This document shows positions 8,508 through 14,115 of a stretch of DNA of 25,111 nucleotides, piece after piece (positions within the stretch are counted from its first letter, which is position 1; every line of letters begins with the position of its first letter). The stretch lies in IMG/VR virus record IMGVR_UViG_3300032235_000334, positions 1 through 25,111 of that record. The stretch is one strand, 5' to 3'. The DNA comes from a virus. The notes below the pieces were generated by a model. The model was not told the origin of the DNA and did not search any database. It saw only the letters and a list, made by a program, of their open reading frames with translations. The translations under genes and the position numbers were made by a program.

Positions 8508-9121
8508 GGTTTATTATATACTACGCCAGATTGAAAAAACTGTCTATCAGTTAAGTTATCAAATAAGCACTCACCAGCGCTTATAGTATTATCATTACCT
8601 ATAGTTAGTTTTGGAGTTATTGTACAGTGTGTGCCTAAAAAATTATGACTACCTATACTACAGCTACCCATAATACCAGCATAAGGACTTACTATATTAT
8701 TATCTTGTACTACACAATCGTGACTAACAGTAGAATACACATTAAAACAATTAAAATCTCCAACTTCTGCATTTGCATTAGTCATACTAAAAGAGCAGAA
8801 GATATTACCAATACCTAATACAGACATTTTAGATATATGTGCATCGTCAGCACAAAAAGTAGGAAAGTATCTAGAACTAAGAGGATAGTGCTGTTTAAAA
8901 TGCTCTATGAATGTTTTCCTCCATTGTTTGCTACGAGTGCCAACAATAAAAGAAGAATCTGATGGATATTCAAACTCATAAGAACCGTCACTACCAATAA
9001 CAAAAGGTTTATCACCATTCAGGATGATAAACCCACCAAAGTTATTCTTATGATTTCTAATGAAAATTTGTTCAAATATTTCTCTAGCAAATCCGCTATT
9101 ACCTAAAATGTATGTTTTCAT
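8504..9121 (-). CDS. PglD/NeuD-like sugar O- or N-acyltransferase
   Basis: A 205-residue acetyltransferase-type protein. The N-terminal residues MKTYILGNSGFAREI resemble the sugar-binding Rossmann-like domain of PglD. From about residue 100 there is a left-handed beta-helix with imperfect hexapeptide turns (GIGNIF, EVGDFN, SIGSHN, TIGNDN). SHDC contains the histidine that serves as general base in PglD-type enzymes. The expected product is an acylated (usually acetylated) amino sugar. The glycosylation block starts here, 62 bases after the terminator hairpin at 9146-9174. Confidence 0.82.
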   Translation of the reverse strand: MKTYILGNSGFAREIFEQIFIRNHKNNFGGFIILNGDKPFVIGSDGSYEFEYPSDSSFIVGTRSKQWRKTFIEHFKQHYPLSSRYFPTFCADDAHISKMSVLGIGNIFCSFSMTNANAEVGDFNCFNVYSTVSHDCVVQDNNIVSPYAGIMGSCSIGSHNFLGTHCTITPKLTIGNDNTISAGECLFDNLTDRQFFQSGVVYNKP

Positions 9122-9140
9122 TACTTATTTAACTTTTTAA

Positions 9141-9174
9141 AATAGAAAAGGGCTGTGCATAAACAGCACAGCCC
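9141..9174 (-). terminator. Intrinsic terminator after the secreted protein gene
   Basis: A perfect nine-base stem: GGGCTGTGC at 9150-9158 and its complement at 9166-9174, with a seven-base loop. On the minus strand the stem is followed by TTTTCTATTTT, so it should end leftward transcripts leaving the gene at 9184-9537. It separates that gene from the sugar block. Confidence 0.9.
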
Positions 9175-9183
9175 TCTTTAGTA

Positions 9184-9537
9184 TCAGAATGATACTTCTG
9201 CAGTTACAACTAATTCGCTGTAATCTAGATTGTCATCAAGCTGAATCTCAGCATTGAAGTTGAGGTACTGTACCTGAGCAGGAGCATAATTAACTCCTAG
9301 ATCAATACCTTCAAAATGTACATCTTCTAGATCCACAGCAGTAAAAGCATATAGCTTTACTTCGTCGTTAACTTGATAGTTAAGTTCACCTTCGTAAACT
9401 GCAACTGTATCTTCTGCTTCTACGTAATAATCAAGTGTTACTGTGCTATCAAAAGCCCAGCCGTTACCTAGTTCTACAGCTAGAGCTGGTGAAGCTAGAG
9501 CTACGAGTGCGGCAGTGGTTAATAGAATTTTTTTCAT
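9184..9537 (-). CDS. Secreted small beta-rich outer-membrane-type protein
   Basis: A 117-residue protein with a textbook signal peptide: MKK, a hydrophobic core LLTTAALVALA, and cleavage after SPALA (residue 20). The mature part is short alternating beta strands (WAFDSTVTLDYYVEA, VKLYAFTAVDLEDV, LDYSELVVTAEVSF) and ends in phenylalanine, as outer-membrane barrels do to be recognised by BAM. It is too short for a full eight-strand barrel, so it may be a half-barrel, a multimer or a periplasmic beta protein. The start at 9537 has AAGGATAT seven bases upstream. A longer in-frame start adds ten residues before the signal peptide and is less likely. Superinfection exclusion or envelope change is a guess. 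Confidence 0.85.
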   Translation of the reverse strand: MKKILLTTAALVALASPALAVELGNGWAFDSTVTLDYYVEAEDTVAVYEGELNYQVNDEVKLYAFTAVDLEDVHFEGIDLGVNYAPAQVQYLNFNAEIQLDDNLDYSELVVTAEVSF

Positions 9538-9553
9538 TTGGATATCCTTATGT

Positions 9554-9799
9554 TTATTTTTTATCATTTACAAAAGAGTATAAAGCACTAGCACGAGCTA
9601 TTACCTCAGCTTCTGTATATGTTTTAGGCGCAGTTACAGTATTTAGATAGTTAAGAACTTCAGATACTGGAACTTCAGCAGACTTTAACAGTTCTGCTTT
9701 TTGTTCTTCAACTTTTTCAGAAGAACGTCGTTCGGCTTCAAGCATTTCTTGAGCCATCTTTAAAACGTCTAATCTAATTTCAAAAGGCGTTTTATTCAT
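9554..9799 (-). CDS. Small helical phage protein
   Basis: An 81-residue charged, alpha-helical protein: EIRLDVLKMAQEMLEAERR then a coiled-coil-like KVEEQKAELLKSA, and a second domain around VSEVLNYLNTVTAPKTYTEAEVIARASALYSFV. No catalytic motif. The start overlaps the VWA gene stop by eight bases (ATGAATAA). Proteins of this make-up are common in marine T4-like phages, but the function is not known to me. Confidence 0.65.
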   Translation of the reverse strand: MNKTPFEIRLDVLKMAQEMLEAERRSSEKVEEQKAELLKSAEVPVSEVLNYLNTVTAPKTYTEAEVIARASALYSFVNDKK

Positions 9800-10631
9800 T
9801 GTCTTTGCCTACAGCTGCTGCACGCTCGCCCTTAGTAAAGGTAGATGCTGCATAAGCCATAGACGTTGGAGTACCAGATGCATAAGCACCTTTTAGTGAG
9901 TTAGTCATACGACTTGCAGCACGCATAGTTGCGTCTGTATTTTTTGTGTCAAACTGAATTGTGTTGCTTACACTAAAACCTAGAGCATGTCCTGCTTGGA
10001 AGGCATCAATGTTAGCTCCTAGGAATAGGAATCCCCAGTTTTTACCTTCAGCTTTTTCTACCATTGCTTTGATAGATGTATTATCAAATGTACGAGAAGC
10101 GTTTTCTTCGCCGTCAGTCAGCACATTAATAATTACTGATTCGCGTTCAGCTTTTTTCTTTTCAGAAAGAAGATTGTTTACCTTCATTAAAACTCCGCCC
10201 ATAGCATCTAGCAGGTTTGTGTTACCTGAAGGATTATATGTTACGTGAGTTAGTGGTTCTACGGTTTGCACGTCCTGACGGTCGAATACACACTTAACAT
10301 CATATCCGTTAAATTTGTACAGCGATACTACAGTGGAGATACCGTTAGTGTTTGCGTCTGCTTTTTGAGACGCTAGATATTCGTTAAAGCCAGAGATAGT
10401 AATGTCTCGGCATGATTGCATGGATGAAGAGTCATCTAGCAGAAAAACTACATGAGATAGTTTTGGGTTTTTACCAGCGCGCTTAGGTTTAAAAGCTGCG
10501 GCTAAATCTACAGTTTGTGTAGTTATATAAGTATGTGGCCGTGTGTAAAAGCCGTGTAGCGACTGAGTACCGGATTGAATTCCTGATCCGCCTACTACGG
10601 ATTGTACTTGTGATGTAATACGTCTTGTCAT
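9792..10631 (-). CDS. VWA-domain protein with MIDAS motif
   Basis: A 279-residue protein with a von Willebrand factor A fold. The metal-ion-dependent adhesion site DDSSS is at 66-70 (HVVFLLDDSSSM), followed by a helix with ISGFNEYLASQ, and a later VLTDGEENAS matching the third MIDAS loop. Residues 1-50 are low in structure (GGSGIQSGTQ) and the tail carries Ala/Thr/Ser repeats. VWA proteins in phages are found in metabolic and capsid-associated contexts, where they bind partners through a metal. The start at 10631 (MTRRITS) has AAAGGAA just upstream. A longer in-frame ATG at 10688 lies inside the tmRNA and is rejected. Confidence 0.88.
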   Translation of the reverse strand: MTRRITSQVQSVVGGSGIQSGTQSLHGFYTRPHTYITTQTVDLAAAFKPKRAGKNPKLSHVVFLLDDSSSMQSCRDITISGFNEYLASQKADANTNGISTVVSLYKFNGYDVKCVFDRQDVQTVEPLTHVTYNPSGNTNLLDAMGGVLMKVNNLLSEKKKAERESVIINVLTDGEENASRTFDNTSIKAMVEKAEGKNWGFLFLGANIDAFQAGHALGFSVSNTIQFDTKNTDATMRAASRMTNSLKGAYASGTPTSMAYAASTFTKGERAAAVGKDNE

Positions 10632-10658
10632 ATATATTCCTTTGTGATGTGATGTGTA

Positions 10659-10688
10659 ATGGCCCGTTCTGTTTCCCGGTGGAGCCAT
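10659..10688 (-). other. Hairpin after the tmRNA tag frame
   Basis: Seven-base stem between 10659-10665 and 10682-10688 (one G-T pair), 12 bases after the tag stop codon. It fits a stable 3' end or P5-like helix of the coding RNA and keeps the region from being the start of the VWA gene. Confidence 0.6.
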
Positions 10689-10700
10689 ACCGATAGTAAA

Positions 10701-10745
10701 TCAAGCTGCTAGAGCTAGAGATACTGGAGCAAAGTTATCGTTTGC
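10701..10745 (-). other. tmRNA tag reading frame
   Basis: Resume codon GCA at 10745-10743, then 14 codons ending TGA at 10703-10701, reading ANDNFAPVSLALAA. The ANDNF start matches alphaproteobacterial tags such as the Caulobacter one, and the LALAA end is a ClpXP/ClpAP degron. An A-rich stretch (ACAACAAACAAAC) precedes the resume codon, as expected. Confidence 0.92.
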
Positions 10746-10832
10746 GTTTGTTTGTTGTCTTGCGGTTATCAGTCGCTTGCTCACTGGCCCCTGGTTTCCT
10801 CATGCTCAACATGTCGATCCTATTTCGAGCCC

Positions 10833-10981
10833 ATCAAAGATACACTGTTATCCTTCTATCGCCGACCACGAGCACCGCAGCATTACCTGTAAAGTCGTGA
10901 CACGTCTAACCAGCGAAAGTGTTTGTAACAGCCATTCCGCACAACCAGTAAACCCGTTGTAGGTCTGAGCCAGTGTATCTA
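10833..10981 (-). other. tmRNA intervening segment removed during processing
   Basis: Between the acceptor CCA and the coding-piece 5' end lie 149 bases. Their flanks are complementary: 10838-10847 with 10971-10980, a perfect ten-base stem that would stack under the acceptor stem and bring both cut sites together. The inner 123 bases are GC-richer than the genome and have no evident reading frame. No known motif is recognised in them. Confidence 0.8.
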
Positions 10982-11034
10982 TGGTGGACCCGCTGGGTAC
11001 CGCCCCCAGGTCCATGTTGCATCCGATTTACGTA
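10982..11034 (-). other. tmRNA acceptor piece
   Basis: Contains the P2 3' strand (11013-11022), a T arm with five-base stem (11005-11009 with 10993-10997) and a seven-base loop GGCGGUA, then the 3' acceptor strand and CCA at 10984-10982. The loop is unlike the standard TTC loop but matches what I recall of alphaproteobacterial tmRNAs. The 5' end is a guess. Confidence 0.85.
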
Positions 11035-11041
11035 ATCAGAG

Positions 11042-11335
11042 CTATTTTATAATTAGTTGATCTAGATGAACATATCCAGTAACTTTAATGTTTTCATCTG
11101 AAACACAAGTAAGCCAGACATGATTGCCTGTGTCATCTTCTACTGATGCATGATCAATTACAAATGTATGTCCGCGATAAGCATCATAATACGGAGCATA
11201 AGGTTCAAGAAAAACCTTATCGTGAAAATGATATTGCGTTTTAGCAATCATATTAATAGCTGCGCGTAACATAGTAAAATCTATATCATCAGTTTCTATA
11301 AGCACATATTGCTCAGTTAAGGTAGTTTTGTTCAA
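11042..11335 (-). CDS. Small unknown protein, TTG start
   Basis: A 97-residue protein without recognised domain. The C-terminal half is strand-rich (YRGHTFVIDHASVE, HVWLTCVSDENIKVTGYVHLDQLII), which may be an SH3-like or OB-like barrel. The start is TTG at 11335. AAGGA lies eight bases before it, which supports this start over the next in-frame ATG 20 codons later. It overlaps the upstream gene by 23 bases. The tmRNA acceptor piece begins within a few bases of its stop, so transcription of this gene should run into the tmRNA. Confidence 0.6.
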   Translation of the reverse strand: MNKTTLTEQYVLIETDDIDFTMLRAAINMIAKTQYHFHDKVFLEPYAPYYDAYRGHTFVIDHASVEDDTGNHVWLTCVSDENIKVTGYVHLDQLIIK

Positions 11336-11561
11336 CAGTTAGTTCCTTTACCGGACCTTCAACTGTTTTCCAATTAAATACCCTAAAGTTATCTTCTTCT
11401 AAGTCCCAGACTAGCTCCATGCCTTCTGGATAGCTTTTATCTGAGCCTGTGCCAATAATCTTTTGTTCTAGAAAAGAATCTGGCAATTCTGCAATTTTAG
11501 CGAACAGCATGTTACGAATTTCGCCATTGCGCTTTTTAAAAGAACCTTTGTATGCTTTCAT
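11313..11561 (-). CDS. SH3-barrel-like small phage protein
   Basis: An 82-residue protein that I match by pattern to phage small proteins described as SH3 beta-barrel folds: GSFKKRNGEIRNMLFAKIAELP then MELVWDLEEDNFRVFNWKTVEG. In such proteins a strand 'R.MxF' and the end 'LVWDLExxxFRVFNW' are the repeated features. The role is unknown. The ATG at 11561 is chosen over the one at 11573 because GGAG lies six bases before it. The promoter at 11583-11611 is directly upstream. Confidence 0.68.
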   Translation of the reverse strand: MKAYKGSFKKRNGEIRNMLFAKIAELPDSFLEQKIIGTGSDKSYPEGMELVWDLEEDNFRVFNWKTVEGPVKELTVEQNYLN

Positions 11562-11582
11562 TAGTTTCTCCATTGATAATTA

Positions 11583-11611
11583 ATATTACCAACAGATTAA
11601 CCATTAAGCAA
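11583..11611 (-). promoter_or_regulatory. Putative sigma70-like promoter before the SH3-like gene and tmRNA
   Basis: On the minus strand TTGCTT (11611-11606) is 17 bases from TAATAT (11588-11583). The -35 overlaps the end of the bS21 gene. It would drive the two small genes, the tmRNA and the VWA gene. Confidence 0.5.
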
Positions 11612-11876
11612 CAGTTTTATTCTTTTGCGCGGCCTGTCGCTTTTTACGATTTTGTTTGATAGCGTTTTGCTCTGCTCGCACGCGATTGATTTCGATCTTT
11701 TCGCGTTTTTTAATCCAACGACGTTTGCCAGCTCGTTCTGCGAGTCTGCGACGTTCACCATCGGAGATAAAATGCTGGCGTTCTCTTAATTCTTTGGTTT
11801 CACCTTCGTCATGAAGTTTCTTTTTAAGAATACGAAGAGCACGGCCAATATCATTGTTTTTTACAAATATTTTCAT
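11604..11876 (-). CDS. rpsU: Ribosomal protein bS21
   Basis: Small-subunit protein bS21, which sits by the anti-Shine-Dalgarno region and helps initiation. The 90-residue product has the family layout: VKNNDIGRALRILKKKL at the N-terminus, then EGETKELRERQHF and a long, very basic helix (GERRRLAERAGKRRWIKKR) ending in a lysine-rich tail. It is slightly longer than the roughly 70-residue host protein. bS21 is among the ribosomal proteins most often carried by phages, including marine pelagiphages. A good promoter is at 11904-11932. The next genes on the strand lead to the tmRNA. Confidence 0.92.
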   Translation of the reverse strand: MKIFVKNNDIGRALRILKKKLHDEGETKELRERQHFISDGERRRLAERAGKRRWIKKREKIEINRVRAEQNAIKQNRKKRQAAQKNKTVA

Positions 11877-11903
11877 TTACAGTCTTTTTTAAATTGTTAC
11901 CTT

Positions 11904-11932
11904 ATAATAAGCTTATACCACATCATTGTCTA
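11904..11932 (-). promoter_or_regulatory. Putative sigma70-like promoter of bS21
   Basis: On the minus strand TAGACA (11932-11927) is 17 bases from TATTAT (11909-11904), giving a leader of about 20-25 bases to the bS21 start. Confidence 0.6.
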
Positions 11933-12032
11933 CAAAAAAATTACTTTAAAAATGCATACGCACAAAGTTTTTTAAGTAGATAGTTTAATGCTGCTTATAA
12001 GCTATATTTTTTATATATCTAAAATGCGAATA

Positions 12033-12057
12033 GCAACAACTTTTGAATCGTTGTTGC
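12033..12057 (-). terminator. Possible weak terminator after the thioredoxin-like gene
   Basis: Eight-base stem, GCAACAAC at 12033-12040 with its complement at 12050-12057, nine-base loop. The stretch after it on the minus strand (TATTCGCATTTT) is a poor U-tract. The hairpin may therefore stabilise a 3' end, and leaves bS21 to its own promoter. The rest of this gap (11933-12086) holds no gene, only palindromic AT-rich sequence such as GCTTATAAGC at 11993-12002. Confidence 0.45.
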
Positions 12058-12086
12058 CAATGCTTAATTTTTATGCTATTAATTTA

Positions 12087-12356
12087 TTACCCAATATTCT
12101 TAGCTATCCAGTCAATAAGTTCTGGTGTATTAACTTTAGCTTGAAGAACTGTCATACGAACACCATTTTTAAGAATAAAAAACGCAGGTACTCTACCAGG
12201 ATAACGTGCATAACGCTCCATAATAGGATCAGTTTCATTTACATGCTGCGTTTCTACCTCAGGAAATGAAATAGCAATTGCATCAAGCTGACTTTGTACA
12301 TACTGTATCATATTAGGATCATTAGAATCGCTAACTGCAACTATGCTTTTACTCAT
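12087..12356 (-). CDS. Thioredoxin-like fold protein without CxxC
   Basis: An 89-residue protein resembling the second half of thioredoxin: VPAFFILKNGVRMTVLQAKV matches the cis-proline strand (VPxxxxFKNG) and the following turn, with a C-terminal helix (ELIDWIAKNIG). The N-terminal strand IVAVSDSNDPNM replaces the redox loop, and the protein contains no cysteine, so it cannot be a dithiol oxidoreductase. A binding or scaffold role is more likely. The start at 12356 overlaps the upstream gene stop by eight bases. Confidence 0.7.
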   Translation of the reverse strand: MSKSIVAVSDSNDPNMIQYVQSQLDAIAISFPEVETQHVNETDPIMERYARYPGRVPAFFILKNGVRMTVLQAKVNTPELIDWIAKNIG

Positions 12357-12540
12357 TTATTTCTCGCTGGCGTTCGCTAATAGATTCAACTTGTTGTTGT
12401 AAACTGTGTAACATATCTATAATGCCTGATATACGCTCATCTAAATAGCGTACATCGCCACCTAGATCAGTTGCTAGTTGGTTAATTGATTCTCGAAGCT
12501 CTTTTGCTTCCATTTTTACATATTTTTCAGTTGCATACAT
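12349..12540 (-). CDS. Small coiled-coil protein, probably leaderless
   Basis: A 63-residue protein that is predicted to be one continuous amphipathic helix (MEAKELRESINQLATDLG, ISGIIDMLHSLQQQVESI). No catalytic motif. The ATG at 12540 is exactly the seventh base after a perfect TATAAT -10 element, so its mRNA would have no leader. No ribosome-binding site precedes either this or the next in-frame ATG nine codons later. It is the first gene of the leftward arm. Confidence 0.62.
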   Translation of the reverse strand: MYATEKYVKMEAKELRESINQLATDLGGDVRYLDERISGIIDMLHSLQQQVESISERQREINE

Positions 12541-12546
12541 GTTAAA

Positions 12547-12575
12547 ATTATAATAATATAAATGAATAGTGTCAA
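12547..12575 (-). promoter_or_regulatory. Consensus sigma70 promoter of the leftward arm
   Basis: On the minus strand TTGACA (12575-12570), 17-base spacer, TATAAT (12552-12547): both boxes are perfect. Transcription should start at about 12541-12539, on the ATG of the first leftward gene. The best promoter in the window. Confidence 0.85.
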
Positions 12576-12622
12576 TAAAAATGTTGTTGCGACTATTTCT
12601 GGATAAAATAAAAAGGTAATTA

Positions 12623-12823
12623 ATGAATAAACGTCCAAGACTGAACCAAGCTATTGATGTTCTAAAATCACTAGTGCATATTTCTGAAGATGCTGCTGAA
12701 GCACTTGCAGACTATGAAGAAATGCGTAGACAAGGTATGCACTTTCAAGCAGCTCGTATGGTTGTAGATATTGTAGATCAACACTTTAAAACACTAGATG
12801 AAAAAGGTATTGCTCATGGTTAA
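12623..12823 (+). CDS. Small helical phage protein
   Basis: A 66-residue, helical, acidic protein: RLNQAIDVLKSLVHISEDAAEALADYEEMRR and then FQAARMVVDIVDQHFKTLDEKG. No domain recognised. AAAAGG lies about eight bases before the start at 12623. First gene of the rightward arm. A TAAAAT box (12604-12609) may be the -10 of its promoter, but the -35 is poor. Confidence 0.65.
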   Translation: MNKRPRLNQAIDVLKSLVHISEDAAEALADYEEMRRQGMHFQAARMVVDIVDQHFKTLDEKGIAHG

Positions 12824-13127
12824 ACGTCGCACTCTTCCTGCAAAATATTCAGCAGTAGGTTATGCTGTATGGGATACTCGTCGTACAATTCGAGAAGCTG
12901 AAAATGTGTCTCGCTGGAATCCTTGGCTAGCACACGCTTGGATGGAAGAAGCTAGAAACGAACTGTCTCTAGATCGTCCATTCTTTACTGAGTATGATGC
13001 TGCTGTAGAACGTATTAATGCTCGTTGGAAATTGCTTGAACAGCTGCTGTGGTTTGATTCTACAGAGTTTTGGAAGCTAGACGGTGAAAGCTATCCTCCT
13101 ACATATCTTGAAGCATCTACTGACTAA
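12816..13127 (+). CDS. Small unknown phage protein
   Basis: A 103-residue protein rich in aromatic residues (SRWNPWLAHAWMEEARNEL, RWKLLEQLLWFDSTEFWKLD), helical throughout. The start at 12816 overlaps the preceding stop by eight bases (ATGGTTAA) and AAGG is nearby. An upstream in-frame ATG at 12798 would add six residues and overlap more, with no ribosome-binding site. No known family is recognised. Confidence 0.6.
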   Translation: MVKRRTLPAKYSAVGYAVWDTRRTIREAENVSRWNPWLAHAWMEEARNELSLDRPFFTEYDAAVERINARWKLLEQLLWFDSTEFWKLDGESYPPTYLEASTD

Positions 13128-13139
13128 ATAAAATTATAT

Positions 13140-13168
13140 TTGCCAATTCATCTTTTTTCTGCTAATAT
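13140..13168 (+). promoter_or_regulatory. Putative sigma70-like promoter before the gene at 13180
   Basis: TTGCCA (13140-13145), 17-base spacer, TAATAT (13163-13168). Expected transcription start is only about 5 bases before the ATG, so the mRNA would hardly include the AAGG in front of it. Confidence 0.55.
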
Positions 13169-13179
13169 TAAGGTACAAA

Positions 13180-13557
13180 ATGTTTTTTAAACTAACTAAT
13201 CGCAATGCTTATCGTGACTTTGTTCGTAATGCTCGTCGCATTGCACTATCTACAGACAGCTATCAAATGAAGTTTGAAGCTTATCAAGAGCTGTATAAAC
13301 TTCTCTCTCCTCGTATGCAGGAGAATGAGCGGTCTCTCAACTCACAACCAGCGTTTTCAAAGCGGTGTGAACACTGGAATCAGCGTGACATCAGCTCTAT
13401 TCGCCCTGTGACAAATATGAACAACCCTTGGCTACGCTTCAAACGTGAGTTTGAACATGCACTACATGACGGCGCTTATTGGGGAAGCGATACTATTTCT
13501 CGCTCGCTTGGGTGGTTTTATGCAAATGACCACCGCGATGATTGGATTTGCGATTAA
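13180..13557 (+). CDS. Unknown phage protein, basic-aromatic
   Basis: A 125-residue protein. N-terminal half is helical and basic (RNAYRDFVRNARRIALS, YQMKFEAYQELYKLLSP). The rest has tryptophans and Arg/Asp pairs (NNPWLRFKREFEHALHDGAYW, YANDHRDDWICD). AAGG lies ahead of the start. It ends with TAATG, coupled to the next gene. Function not recognised. Confidence 0.6.
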   Translation: MFFKLTNRNAYRDFVRNARRIALSTDSYQMKFEAYQELYKLLSPRMQENERSLNSQPAFSKRCEHWNQRDISSIRPVTNMNNPWLRFKREFEHALHDGAYWGSDTISRSLGWFYANDHRDDWICD

Positions 13558-13877
13558 TGAAACATAACGATCTAGTGTGGAGAATTCTGTCTGGGATTCC
13601 CGTAGAAGTATTTGACGAAGAAAACCATTCGGTATGGAGCAGTGATCTATGGGAACTTGTCACGCCTCGCCCTTCTGGCGACTACGTTGGACAACGCACC
13701 ATTGGGTCGGCTAATATTGTGTCGGCATACAATCTTTTTTATCTAAAAAGTATTTCTGAAGGCGCAGACAACGGTGACATACTGTTAGACTTTAAAGCTA
13801 CGCTAGAATATCTTGAACAACAAAAACTTATTAGGCGTCGTCCTGATAAGCTTAGAGCAACATTTAAAACGGTATAA
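13557..13877 (+). CDS. Unknown phage protein
   Basis: A 106-residue protein starting MKHNDLVWRIL. The ATG at 13557 shares one base with the stop of the preceding gene; an upstream in-frame ATG 15 bases earlier would add five residues and is less likely. Strand-rich start (VEVFDEENHSVWSSDLWEL) then a helix (ADNGDILLDFKATLEYLEQQKLI). The C-terminus is basic (RRRPDKLRATFKTV). A winged-helix-like end is possible but not convincing. Confidence 0.55.
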   Translation: MKHNDLVWRILSGIPVEVFDEENHSVWSSDLWELVTPRPSGDYVGQRTIGSANIVSAYNLFYLKSISEGADNGDILLDFKATLEYLEQQKLIRRRPDKLRATFKTV

Positions 13878-13878
13878 C

Positions 13879-14115
13879 ATGGAACCAGCACTTAAAGCGG
13901 AAATCCGCAAAGAAATTAACAAAGTAGTAGATCTTATGATTCAAGCAGATTCTATCAGAGAAAGCATTGCTGAACTTAAGAAAGATATTAAAACTCAATA
14001 CGAAATTCCTGTAGCTACAATCACTAAGGTAGCTACAATTATTCGTAAGCAGTCTCTGCAAGACGAAGAAGAAAAGTGGGCTGCCATCCGCGAGTATGTT
14101 GATATCTGCTCATAA
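13879..14115 (+). CDS. Small helical protein, perhaps DsbA-like late transcription factor
   Basis: A 78-residue, helical, charged protein: EIRKEINKVVDLMIQADSIRESIAELKKDIK then TQYEIPVATITKVATIIRKQSLQDEEEKWA. The composition and the order (helix, short linker PVATITKVATIIRK, acidic end) recall the T4 dsDNA-binding protein DsbA and its T4-like relatives. That is a pattern match and not a firm homology. The ATG at 13879 is chosen; a longer in-frame start lies inside the preceding gene. It overlaps the next gene by one base. Confidence 0.5.
   Translation: MEPALKAEIRKEINKVVDLMIQADSIRESIAELKKDIKTQYEIPVATITKVATIIRKQSLQDEEEKWAAIREYVDICS

Larger units (their letters stand above)
10655..11034 (-). ncRNA. 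ssrA: Circularly permuted two-piece tmRNA (SsrA), alphaproteobacterial type
   Basis: Rescues stalled ribosomes and tags the unfinished protein. On the minus strand the order is acceptor piece, intervening segment, coding piece, as in alphaproteobacterial permuted ssrA genes. The coding piece begins GGGCTCG (10832-10826) and pairs with CGGGTCC (10992-10986) of the acceptor, giving a seven-base acceptor stem with a G3-U pair, the alanine identity mark, then discriminator A and CCA (10984-10982). P2 forms between 10802-10813 and 11013-11022. The coding piece ends in a hairpin (10659-10665 with 10682-10688). It follows the gene at 11042 on the same strand, so may be processed from that transcript. 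The two outer ends are approximate. Confidence 0.93.

Noticed and set aside
10632-10688. A 57-base N-terminal extension of the VWA gene, starting at an ATG at 10688.
   Set aside because: It runs through the tmRNA hairpin at 10659-10688, and a good ribosome-binding site precedes the ATG at 10631.
10489-10962. Open frames in the tmRNA region on both strands (10489-10704 minus and 10777-10962 plus).
   Set aside because: They lie within structured RNA sequence, or in another frame of the VWA gene, and have no ribosome-binding site or family-like protein.
11988-12269. A plus-strand frame of 93 codons over the thioredoxin-like gene.
   Set aside because: It is antisense to a gene with clear structure, and low in complexity (Ile/Lys/Asn-rich).
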